Below, piece by piece: positions 26,103-34,900 of a stretch of 64,000 nt of DNA. The translations under genes and the position numbers were made by a program. Where the stretch lies: contig NZ_JBHLJR010000003.1 in assembly GCF_043677095.1 (NCBI RefSeq), forward strand, positions 186,001 to 250,000, given 5' to 3'. Position 1 is the stretch's first letter. Each line of letters begins with the position of its first letter. Origin of the DNA: Natronococcus roseus (lineage in GTDB: Archaea > Halobacteriota > Halobacteria > Halobacteriales > Natrialbaceae). The notes beneath the pieces were generated by a model, which was given only the letters and a program-made list of their open reading frames with translations, was not told where the DNA came from and ran no database searches.

Positions 26103-27518
26103 ATGTCCGACACCTTCGTCGTCGTCGGCGGCGACGCCGCCGGGATGTCAGCCGCGAGCAAGGCTAAACGGGACGACCCCGGGCTCGAGGTCGTCGTCTT
26201 CGAGAAAGGCGAGTGGGTCTCTTACGGCGCCTGCGGACTTCCCTACTACGTCAAGGGGGAGATACAGTCGCTCGAGGACCTGGTCTCCGTGACGCCCGAA
26301 GAGTTCCGCGAGGAGCGGGACATCGACCTGCGGACTGGCCACGAGGTCGTCGGGATCGATCCCGACGAGAAGACGGTGACCGCCGAGAGCGAGGAGAGGG
26401 TCGTCGAGCAGTCGTACGACTCCCTACTGATCGCGACCGGCGCCGCCGCGACCGAACCGCCGGTCGACGGCACCGACCTCGAGGGCGTCTACACGCTGGG
26501 ATCGATGAGCGACGGGAAGGAGCTCCGGGAGTACGTCGCCAGAGCGCGCGAGGAAGAGACGTTCCAGCAGCCTGACCGGGGGATAGCCTGCCAGTACCTC
26601 GAGGACTGTACGGGTCCCGTCGCGGTCGTCGGGGGCGGGTACGTCGGCATCGAGATGGCCGAGGCGCTGGCCGAAAACGGCTTCGAGGTCCACCTCTTCC
26701 AGCGCGGCGAGCGCCTGCTGCCGACGTTCGGCGAGGCGACCAGCGAGGCCGTCGCCGACCACCTCCGCGAGCAGGATGTCCGACTCTACCTCGGCAGCGA
26801 GGTTGAGGGACTCGAGGGCGACGACGCGGTCGAGGCGGTCGTCGCTGCGGACGAACGGATCGACGTCGAGATGGCGCTGCTCGGAACCGGCGTCCGGCCG
26901 CGAACCGACCTCGCCGAGGACGCGGGGATCGAACTCGGCGAGACGGGCGCGATCGCGACGGATCCCTATCGGGAGACCAGCGCCGACGACGTCTACGCCG
27001 CCGGCGACTGCGCGGAGGCGATCCACACCGTCACCGGCGAGCCGGCGTACGTCCCGCTGGCCCTGACCGCGAACCGCCACGGCCGCGCGGTCGGCCAGAC
27101 CGTCGCCGGGCAGCCGACGACGGGCGGCGCTATCGCGGGAACGGCGGCGATCAAGGCCTTCGACGTCGAGGCCGCCCGGACGGGAATCCTCGACCACGAG
27201 GAGGCCCGCGAGGCCGGCTTCGACCCCGTCACGGAGACGATCGACGCGAACTCGAGGGCGGGCTATTACCCCGAAGACGGCACCGTCACCGTCACGCTGA
27301 CCGCCGACCGCGACACCGGGCGAGTGCTCGGAGCGAGTCTCGTCAGCGAGTACGGCGAGGGCGCGGTCCACCGCAGCCACGCGATCGTCGCGGCCCTCCA
27401 CGAGGCTGCCGCCGTCGAGGACCTCGAGAACTACGATCTGGCGTACGCGCCGCCCTTCAACACGACGTGGGACCCGATCCTCGTCGCGGCGAAGGTGCTC
27501 TCGGGACAGCTGCGATAA
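26103..27518 (+). CDS. CoA-disulfide reductase / NADH oxidase-like flavoprotein
   Basis: A 471-residue single-Cys disulfide reductase. It has FAD motif VVVGGDAAGMSAASK, active-site Cys44 in YGACGLPYYV, a second nucleotide motif VVGGGYVGIEMAEAL and the late FAD motif YAAGDCAE. Cys44 is found in CoA-disulfide reductases and in NADH oxidases or polysulfide reductases of this family. The C-terminal rhodanese domain of some relatives is absent. It could keep CoA reduced (haloarchaea use gamma-glutamylcysteine as main thiol) or reduce sulfur, which the sequence does not settle. Confidence 0.88.
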   Translation: MSDTFVVVGGDAAGMSAASKAKRDDPGLEVVVFEKGEWVSYGACGLPYYVKGEIQSLEDLVSVTPEEFREERDIDLRTGHEVVGIDPDEKTVTAESEERVVEQSYDSLLIATGAAATEPPVDGTDLEGVYTLGSMSDGKELREYVARAREEETFQQPDRGIACQYLEDCTGPVAVVGGGYVGIEMAEALAENGFEVHLFQRGERLLPTFGEATSEAVADHLREQDVRLYLGSEVEGLEGDDAVEAVVAADERIDVEMALLGTGVRPRTDLAEDAGIELGETGAIATDPYRETSADDVYAAGDCAEAIHTVTGEPAYVPLALTANRHGRAVGQTVAGQPTTGGAIAGTAAIKAFDVEAARTGILDHEEAREAGFDPVTETIDANSRAGYYPEDGTVTVTLTADRDTGRVLGASLVSEYGEGAVHRSHAIVAALHEAAAVEDLENYDLAYAPPFNTTWDPILVAAKVLSGQLR

Positions 27519-27571
27519 CGCGATCTGAAGACCGCTACAGAGCCAGCCGACGCGGACACGGTGCCTGCCGA

Positions 27572-27733
27572 GAACACCACCAAAGTCCCATGCGTGTCGG
27601 CCGATCCGTCAAGCCACCGCGGGTGGGACTGAAAGGGGCTGCGTGCTCGACGAACCCGGACGAAGCGAGCACCGCCGGAGGCGGCGCGCAGCGAGTCCTG
27701 GGAGTCGAGCACGCAGGGGCTTTCGTGGTGTTT
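27572..27733. repeat. highly structured intergenic element
   Basis: About 162 bases fold into a nested structure. Outer arms 27572-27589 and 27716-27733 pair over 18 positions with one C-C mismatch and two wobbles. Inner arms 27640-27651 and 27704-27715 (tgcgtgctcgac/gtcgagcacgca) pair perfectly and adjoin the outer arm on the 3' side. Between them are hairpins ccacc-gcg-ggtgg (27614-27626) and ccgcc-gga-ggcgg (27672-27684). It lies between two plus-strand genes with no good coding frame. It may be a mobile inverted-repeat element or a structured RNA; I recall similar sequences in other haloarchaea but cannot verify this. Confidence 0.6.
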
Positions 27734-27816
27734 TCGATCCCGTGAGCGACATCAGTCCGGCCGACAGATACCGCTAGGTCGCAGCCCTTAACAGTCGTCG
27801 CGACCACTTTCCACCA

Positions 27817-28674
27817 ATGACTGATCGAGAGGGCGACTCCGACCATCCCTTCTCCGAAGGGGAGGGGTTCGGGGACGACTACGACGAGTTCGATCTGGAT
27901 CCGCCGGAGCTGGGCGTCGACCCCGCGAAGGTCGACCCCGTCGACTCCCGGGTCGTCACCGACACCCTCGACCGACACAGCATCGACAGCGACGAGGTCG
28001 AGGCGAGCGAGCTGCTCGACGTCGGGCTCAACTACATGCAGATCAACCGGTTCGAGCAGGCCACCGAGGCGTTCGAGCGAACCGCCAACTTCGCCGAGAA
28101 CGACCTGCTCGCCCAGGAGGCCTGGACGAACAAGGGCGTCGCCCACGCCGAACTCGAGGAGTACGACGAGGCGATCGGCGCCTACCGGGAGGCACTACAG
28201 ATCGACTCCGAGAGCGAGCACGCCGCCACCGCCGAAACGAACCTCGCCTACGCGCTCTGGGAGTTCGGCGAGACCGCCCAGGCGCTCGAGCACGCCGAGC
28301 GGGCCGTCGAGATCGACGAACGCTTCGCCGAGGGCTGGTTCAACCGCGCCTTCTTCCTCTCGGAGCGCGGGCTGGCCGAGGAGGCGCTTCACTGCGTCGA
28401 CAACGCGATCCGACTGGGGATGCGCAACTCCCAGGTGTTAGAGGAAAAGGCCGAAATTCTCGAGGAGCTCGGCGAGTACGACGAGGCCGAGGAGATCGCC
28501 GAGGAGGCAAACGAGATGCGCGAGCGGGCCGAACAGCGCGTGATGGAAGAACGCGAGGAGATGGCGGGTCAGCAGGCGGGTGGCGGCCGCCCGCCGAACC
28601 GCGAGGACGTCGAGATCACGGATCCGGGACGCGTCCCCGAGCCCGAAGCCGACGACGACTGGCAACTCGAGTGA
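27817..28674 (+). CDS. tetratricopeptide repeat protein
   Basis: A 285-residue protein. After an acidic N terminus (1-60), about four to five TPR units occupy residues 66-235, e.g. LDVGLNYMQINRFEQATEAF, AWTNKGVAHAELEEYDEAIG and NLAYALWEFGETAQALEHAE, then a charged helix and a disordered acidic tail. TPRs are protein-binding scaffolds; the partner is unknown. It precedes the DUF424 gene by three bases, so the two are probably cotranscribed. Confidence 0.9.
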   Translation: MTDREGDSDHPFSEGEGFGDDYDEFDLDPPELGVDPAKVDPVDSRVVTDTLDRHSIDSDEVEASELLDVGLNYMQINRFEQATEAFERTANFAENDLLAQEAWTNKGVAHAELEEYDEAIGAYREALQIDSESEHAATAETNLAYALWEFGETAQALEHAERAVEIDERFAEGWFNRAFFLSERGLAEEALHCVDNAIRLGMRNSQVLEEKAEILEELGEYDEAEEIAEEANEMRERAEQRVMEEREEMAGQQAGGGRPPNREDVEITDPGRVPEPEADDDWQLE

Positions 28675-28677
28675 GGT

Positions 28678-28968
28678 ATGATCGTCAACGAACGCGAGAC
28701 GCCGGAGGGGCTGCTCGTCGCCGTCTGTGACGCCGACGTCCTCGGCGAGCGCTTCGAGGGCGACGACGTCACCCTCGAGGTCACCGAAAAGTTCTACGGG
28801 GGCGAGACCACCGACGAGGCGACGGTCGTCGACAGCCTCGCGCGGGCGACCGTCGCCAACATCGTCGGCACGCGGGCCGTCGATCTCGCGATCGAGGAGG
28901 GGTTCGTCGACGAGGCGAACGTCCTCGAGGTCGGCGACACCAAACACGCCCAGCTGTTGTGGATGTAG
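28678..28968 (+). CDS. DUF424 family protein
   Basis: A 96-residue archaeal protein of the DUF424 family, with LLVAVCDADVLGERFEGD, VTEKFYGGE and the helix-strand ATVANIVGTRAVDLAIEEGF. The family is conserved in archaea and often near translation genes. Its function is unknown. It begins three bases after the TPR gene stop. Confidence 0.88.
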   Translation: MIVNERETPEGLLVAVCDADVLGERFEGDDVTLEVTEKFYGGETTDEATVVDSLARATVANIVGTRAVDLAIEEGFVDEANVLEVGDTKHAQLLWM

Positions 28969-29242
28969 GGACGCTCGCCGGCGTCGAGATACGGACGAGC
29001 TTCGATTGATGCAAGGTCGGATCCTGGTGTTACCAAACTGTGTTGGGGTCAACGGTATTTACACGGCGGGGCTACGGTGTAGTACGACAGGGCCCTACCA
29101 CCACCCATCACACCAGAGTCGTTCGACACCCCCTGTCGTGACACACCACCCACCCTTCCCTTTCCGAAAACTCCCCGATGAGCGGCCGCGCCGTTCGCTG
29201 GGACCGAAGGAGTGTTTTGTCTGGGAGCCCACTTACTATTCA
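28969..29242 (+). promoter_or_regulatory. upstream region of sufS
   Basis: A 274-base gap with no gene. An AT-rich stretch ggagtgttttgtc around 29208-29220 sits at promoter distance from the sufS ATG. Further upstream, cgacaggg (29085-29092) and ccctgtcg (29131-29138) form an 8-base inverted repeat with a 38-base spacer, which could be an operator or a leader stem if transcription starts earlier. Confidence 0.35.
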
Positions 29243-30484
29243 ATGAGTTCCCAGAACCTCGCGCTCGACGTCGAGGCCATCCGCGACGAGTTCCCCATCC
29301 TCCAGCGGGAGTTCGACGGCCAGCAGGTCGTCTACCTCGACAACGCGGCGACGACCCAGACCCCGGATCCGGTCGTCGACGCGATGAGCAACTACTACCG
29401 CGAGTCCAACGCGAACGTCCACCGCGGGATCCACCACCTGAGCCAGGAGGCCTCCGAGGCCTACGAAACGGCCCACGACCGCGTCGCCGAGTTCATCGGC
29501 GCCGACGGCCGCGAGGAGGTCATCTTCACGAAGAACACGACCGAGAGCGAGAACCTGCTGGGGTACTCGTGGGGGCTGAACGAGCTCGGTCCCGGCGACG
29601 AGGTCGTCCTCACCGAGATGGAACACCACGCCTCGCTGGTGACCTGGCAGCAGATCGCCAAGCGAACCGGCGCTAGCGTCGAGTACATCCGCGTCGACGA
29701 GGACGGCCGCCTCGACATGGACCACGCTCGCGAGCTGATCACCGACGACACCGAGATCGTTTCGGCGGTCCACATCTCGAACACGCTCGGGACGATCAAC
29801 CCCGTCGGCGAACTGACCGACCTCGCTCACGAACACGACGCCCTCTCGTTTATCGACGGCGCCCAGGCGGTCCCGAACCACCCCGTCGACGTGAAGGAGA
29901 TCGACGCCGACTTCTACGCCTTCTCGGGTCACAAGATGGCCGGCCCCACCGGGATCGGCGTCCTCTACGGCAAGCAAGAACTGCTCGAGGAGATGGAACC
30001 CTACCTCTACGGCGGCGGGATGATCCGCAAGGTCACCTTCGAGGAGTCGACCTGGGGTGACCTCCCCTGGAAGTTCGAGCCCGGAACGCCGCCGATCGCC
30101 GAGGCCGTCGGCCTCCACGCCGCCGTCGACTGGCTCGAGGGGATCGGTATGGAGCGGATCCAGGATCACGAGCAGGAACTCGCGCGCTACGCCTACGAGC
30201 AACTCGAGGACGAGGGCGACGTCGAGATCTACGGCCCCGAACCCGGCGAGGACCGCGGCGGCCTCGTGAGCTTCAACCTCGAGGGTGTCCACGCCCACGA
30301 CCTCACCTCGATCATGAACGACCACACGATCGCGGTTCGTGCCGGCGACCACTGTACCCAGCCGCTCCACGACAAGCTGGGCGTCCCGGCGTCGACTCGA
30401 GCCTCGTTTTACGTCTACAACACCCGCGAGGAGGTCGACGAGCTGGTCGCCGCGCTCGACGACGCGCGGCAGCTGTTCGCATAG
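29243..30484 (+). CDS. sufS: cysteine desulfurase SufS
   Basis: A 413-residue pyridoxal-phosphate enzyme that takes sulfur from cysteine for Fe-S cluster assembly. The PLP lysine is Lys231 in SGHKMAGPTG; the persulfide Cys371 sits in RAGDHCTQPLH, the short loop typical of the SufS group; His129 is in MEHHASLVTWQ. Its scaffold partner sufU lies 13.5 kb away rather than next door. The Met of MSSQNLALD is the start. The TnpB element begins within about 50-100 bases downstream. Confidence 0.95.
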   Translation: MSSQNLALDVEAIRDEFPILQREFDGQQVVYLDNAATTQTPDPVVDAMSNYYRESNANVHRGIHHLSQEASEAYETAHDRVAEFIGADGREEVIFTKNTTESENLLGYSWGLNELGPGDEVVLTEMEHHASLVTWQQIAKRTGASVEYIRVDEDGRLDMDHARELITDDTEIVSAVHISNTLGTINPVGELTDLAHEHDALSFIDGAQAVPNHPVDVKEIDADFYAFSGHKMAGPTGIGVLYGKQELLEEMEPYLYGGGMIRKVTFEESTWGDLPWKFEPGTPPIAEAVGLHAAVDWLEGIGMERIQDHEQELARYAYEQLEDEGDVEIYGPEPGEDRGGLVSFNLEGVHAHDLTSIMNDHTIAVRAGDHCTQPLHDKLGVPASTRASFYVYNTREEVDELVAALDDARQLFA

Positions 30485-30541
30485 AAGTAGAATATGCGTG
30501 TGACGTCCAGCAGCCCCTTTTACAAGCGGTAGAGGAGAATG

Positions 30542-30562
30542 CCCCGGGGCTTGACCCCGGGG
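30542..30562 (+). repeat. left-end hairpin of TnpB element
   Basis: Stem ccccgggg / ccccgggg with loop cttga, 63 bases before the tnpB start codon. Its loop is identical to that of the right-end hairpin. Confidence 0.8.
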
Positions 30563-30624
30563 TTGAATCCGGTCGGCAGCCACACAAACCACTAAGTGAA
30601 CATATTCCAAAATAGTAGACAGCG

Positions 30625-31851
30625 ATGGAGTACAGTCACCGCTACCCCGCCTACCCGACACAAGAGGTAGCGGTTGAACTGGAACGTCACATCGACATTC
30701 ATCGCCAAGCGTACAACTACACCCTCTACGAGTACGAGAACGTGGGCGCCGACGACATCGGCTCCGCGTACAAACACCACTACCGACTCCCCGGCTGGAA
30801 AGACGAGTTCCCCGTCTTCTCGGAAGTCAACTCAAAGGCACTGCAACGAACCGTCACACGGTTCTACCAGAACCTCGATGGCCTCTCCGAGCAGAAGCAG
30901 AACGGTCGGAAGGTCGGGAAACTCAAGTGGAAGTCTCCACGGGAGTTTCAGAGTATGACGTTTTCGCAGTCCGGCTTCGAACTCAAAAACACGAGTGGCC
31001 GACACGCGACACTCTGGCTCTCCAAAATCGGTGACATCAAAATCCGCTATCACCGCGAAATCCCCGATGAAGCAGACAGCAAAGAAGTCACCGTCAAGAA
31101 GGAAACGACCGGCGAGTGGTTCGTCTCCTTCGGCCTCGAAACCGACGACGCCGATTTGCCCGAAAACCCCGACGTGGACTCCCTCGACACGAGTAACAGT
31201 GTCGGAATAGACCTCGGCATTCTGAACTACATCCATACCTCGGACGGTAAGACGGTGGATTGGCTCAATCTCGAAGACGAGTACGACAGACTTCGGCGCG
31301 AGCAACGCAAGCTCTCACGGAAGCAGAAAGGGTCGAACAACTGGGAGAAACAACGTCAGGAAGTGGCGAAAGTTAAACGTCACATCAAGCAGAAGGTACT
31401 GGACTACCAGCACAAGATTACGACGTGGCTCGTCCGTGAGTATGACGCGGTGTTCGTTGAAGACTTGGACGTGAAGGGGATGCTGGAACAGTCGCATAAC
31501 GCTCGCAACAAGCAGGATGCGGCGTGGCGGCAATTCATTACGCTCCTCGAATATAAGGCTGACCTGTACGGTTGTCACGTCGTTCAGGTCGAACCGCGAG
31601 GTACTACTAAAGAGTGCGCGTCGTGTGGTGTGGAGACGGCGAAACCAATCTGGGTACGGGAACACTCTTGCCCGTCGTGTGGATTTGAGTGTGACCGTGA
31701 CGCGAACGCAGCGATGAACGTCCTGCAACGCGGCCTTTCTGAACTAGGGCTGGAATGGCCCGAAGACACGCCTGTGGAGACTGCGCTCCCTACGGACACC
31801 ACCTCGGTGTCTGCAAAGCGCGTCATCGAAGCAGGAAGCCTCGGGGCTTGA
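30625..31851 (+). CDS. tnpB: RNA-guided nuclease TnpB (IS1341-type)
   Basis: A 408-residue TnpB of the family that is ancestral to Cas12. The RuvC triad looks complete: Asp196 (GIDLGILNY), Glu279 (FVEDLDVKG) and Asp359 (CDRDANAAMN). The zinc-ribbon cysteines are Cys331, Cys334, Cys349 and Cys352. The N-terminal recognition part (1-190) has the usual YNYTLYE and WKSPREFQS. It appears intact, so a guided endonuclease using an omega RNA from its 3' end is expected. The TGA lies in the loop of the right-end hairpin. GC content is lower than in neighbouring genes, fitting recent gain. Confidence 0.95.
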   Translation: MEYSHRYPAYPTQEVAVELERHIDIHRQAYNYTLYEYENVGADDIGSAYKHHYRLPGWKDEFPVFSEVNSKALQRTVTRFYQNLDGLSEQKQNGRKVGKLKWKSPREFQSMTFSQSGFELKNTSGRHATLWLSKIGDIKIRYHREIPDEADSKEVTVKKETTGEWFVSFGLETDDADLPENPDVDSLDTSNSVGIDLGILNYIHTSDGKTVDWLNLEDEYDRLRREQRKLSRKQKGSNNWEKQRQEVAKVKRHIKQKVLDYQHKITTWLVREYDAVFVEDLDVKGMLEQSHNARNKQDAAWRQFITLLEYKADLYGCHVVQVEPRGTTKECASCGVETAKPIWVREHSCPSCGFECDRDANAAMNVLQRGLSELGLEWPEDTPVETALPTDTTSVSAKRVIEAGSLGA

Positions 31852-31860
31852 CCCCGAGGC
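31838..31860 (+). ncRNA. right-end hairpin, probable 3' part of omega RNA
   Basis: Stem gcctcgggg / ccccgaggc with loop cttga. The tnpB stop codon lies in the loop, so coding and RNA overlap. In characterised IS1341/IS605 elements the omega RNA covers the 3' end of tnpB to the right end and the next bases act as guide; here the guide would begin around 31868-31872. The 5' limit of the RNA cannot be told. Confidence 0.55.
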
Positions 31861-31955
31861 GATTCACCGGGGATCGGCTGGTATTGCAGACGTCATCTTA
31901 CTCGGGGCAGAGCCGGCCACCAATCCTCCCGTCAGAGGAGACGATTATACGGGGA

Positions 31956-34900
31956 TCAGTCCTTCCCTTTCTTGATGCCGTCTTTCTTCCGTGCGGGCCT
32001 TCCGACGCGAAGAATACCCCACGCACCGGATTCGAGACGTCGCCGTTCTTTCATCTCCTTGAAGATGAAGTCGCCGGTATCACCGAGCGGCCCACCGGCG
32101 CCCCCGATGAGTTCAAGCGTTGAACTCCTCCCGGGGGAGTATTGGCCGTCAACGCTGATCAGGGGCGATTCTGGTGTGTCCTCGAACCGCTCCCATCGGT
32201 GATTTGCAAGATGGAAGGAGATTCCTCGAGATGCATCAGCAGTTTGGCTCAGGCGGAATCGAACGGGGTCACCAGGGTTAGCGGTAAACACTGGTGTTGC
32301 GGGATCGCCGTGAATCGTCGAGTCGTAGACTCGCTCCTGTCGTGAGTCGTTCGCCTCGAAGCGGCGATGGAACGGCTCCGATCGATTATTGAAGGCCATA
32401 TAGCCCTGATCCTCGGCATCACCGAGCTGGTTACAGTCCGCGTCGGGATCCTGGTCATCGTCGTCCGGATTCCGTGGAACGACACAGCTTCCATCGTCGT
32501 TGACCACGTACCGAGCATCGCTCATCGAGAGTGCAAACTCACGGAAGTCCTCTCCATCCGGATCTCGGATGATTGCTTCTCGACTCGTGATTGTTGGTTC
32601 ACCACTCGGATCGAGCCACTCTGCGCCCTCGGGCTCGACAATCAGCTGACCGAACGCTCCGTGATGGCGATTGCTCCGCATATCTGCCATATCCCAGAGG
32701 GTCGTCGTCCCGACTTCCTCGTCGGCAAACCATCGGTAGGTGATCGATTCGCCTGGACCGATCGTCTGATCGTAATTGAAGCCAACCGTTGCACCGTCCG
32801 AACCGTTCACGTCGTAACTGACCTGTTTTGGATGGAGCGAGATACGGTTCGAGGGCTCCCATTCGGGTGGAAGGTCACCAACAGGCGTCCGCATGCGTGG
32901 ATGGTCGTCATGGATGTTTCTGTCCTCGGACAGTCCGTTTGTCAGCGTGAGCTCTATACAGTCGTCCTCGTTTGCACGCAACAGGAGCGGCTCCGTCGGA
33001 CGATCGCCGCTTTCGATCGCGTCGACGTGGTCATCCAGCGCGTAGACGATCCCACAGGGGTCGTGGTCGCCGTACTCGTTGAAGTCGATTCGCGTTCGGA
33101 ACGCCGTCACGTCGTAGGATCGCGTTTGTGTGTCGTCCGGACACGGATCTCCCGGAGTCGGCGCCTGGGGCGGGGGAGAGCCGTCGACGTTCTCGAGTCG
33201 GCGATCACAGTCCGGCGGCGCCGTCGGAGAGGTCGTCGGCTCATCAAAGGTGTGTTTCGCGACGTGACCCCGCTCGGAGCGTCGGTCGAGTGGCGCAGGA
33301 TGCCCTATCTCGAGTAGCTCCTCTTCCGAGATCTCTCCCTCCGGGGGTTCGGTGTCCGGGACCGGGTAGAGGTGGTCGACAGCGGCGTCGAACACCCGGA
33401 ACAGCCCCCACATCCCGTCCCAGAGGTCGTGGGAGATCATCGAGCCGTAGAGGTAGTCCCGGAACGGAAGCTCCGCAGCGTTCGGTTGCAGGTCGTACCC
33501 CATCGTGTCCGACTCGCGGAGTTCGAACGTGAACGCTTCGGATGGAGCGGTGATCTGCGCTTCATTCGGCCCTGGATCGACACCGAAGTCATCGAGGTGA
33601 ATGCCGTGAATATCGAAGTTGTGTTGCTCCTCGTAGACGGCGTGGACGAGACGGATCCGGACCTTATCGTCGGGGTAGGCCTCCAGCGTCGGCGTCTCGG
33701 GATCACCGTGGACGAACGAACTGTGGACGTACGCCGGGTCAGGGTCGGCACCGCGGCGGTAGTACGGCGCGTTCCGGTAGTTGATCGCGCCGACGCCGGC
33801 GTTGACGCCATGTTGCTCGTGGGGGTTAACGAACGCGTCGTCCTCGGGATCGTCGGGCTGTTCGTCTAGTTCGAGGTCGGAGTCGATCAGCGGGGCGAAA
33901 TCCTGGTATGCGAGACAGAACTCGCGGTAGGCCTCCTCTTCGGGCGGATCGATAATCGCCTGCGAGCCCGAGCGGATCGGTTCGCCAGTGTGTGGGTCGA
34001 GCCATTCAGATCCTTCGGGCTCAACAAGTAGCGCGCCGATCTCACCGTGTTGACTGTCCGAAATCCCAGTGACGTGGTCATGGAAGTAGATAGTCCCCTC
34101 CTCATCGGCGAACCACCGGTAGGTCATCGTATCGCCGGCGTCAGCTCCCTGATCGTAGTTGTAGCCGTTCGCGAACCCGTCCGAACCAAGCACATCGTAC
34201 GAAACAAAGTGTGTATGTATTGAGGCCCCCGTATCGAGTTCGTTGCGGACGTTAAGTTCGATACAGTCGCCGACGTTCGCCCGGATGAACAGGGGTTCGG
34301 GCATCATCTCGCCCTCGAGGACCGCGTCGACGTTCTCTTCTAAGACGTACACCTTCCCCTCGGGATCGTAGTCGCCGTGATCGTTGTAGACCAGCCGCGT
34401 TGGGAGGACAACGACATCGTAGACGAGATCGGGTTCGGTCGTCGTCGGATTGTCGCTATTGGGATTGACACCGGCATTCGCTGGCTCCACGTCCTCCGGC
34501 ACACACGGGTCGGTGTACGGCGCACCGGGGACGAGCGCGGGGAGCGCGGCCTCCTCCTCGGGCTCCGGTTGCCGCGGATCGTTCGGCTGGGACAGCGGCG
34601 GCTTCGGCGGCATCTCGCCCTCTGTTCCGGGGATGAAGTCGGGGAACCCGAGAATATCCGAGTCGATCGGAAGATCCGGTTCGTTGTTCGCCAGCGGCTG
34701 GAGGTGGAGCTGGCGCTGGTTGTGAACTCGCATGAAGCCGTTCATCCCCTCGCCGTAGTGGGGGAACATGTGGCAGTGAAAGAGGAAGTCACCGATACTG
34801 CCGTGAAGGCCACCGGCACCGGCCTCGAAGGCCTCCTCAGCAGTTAGATCCGGGCGGAGTGATCGAGAGCCGGCAGCAACGGTGAGGAACTGGCGGTACC

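Larger units (their letters stand above)
30520..31871 (+). mobile_element. IS1341-type (IS605 superfamily) TnpB element
   Basis: A solo tnpB gene is bordered by related hairpins: 30542-30562 on the left and 31838-31860 on the right, both with loop cttga and stems of C4G4 or near it, followed by similar ttgaat / gattca sequence. These are subterminal structures of IS1341-type elements that lack the TnpA transposase. The exact ends are estimates: the left one may lie anywhere in about 30490-30540. No TnpA gene is near, so movement would need one from elsewhere. Confidence 0.8.

Noticed and set aside
27535..28146. Minus-strand frame across the structured element and TPR gene
   Set aside because: It is the antisense of a clear TPR gene and of a palindromic element.
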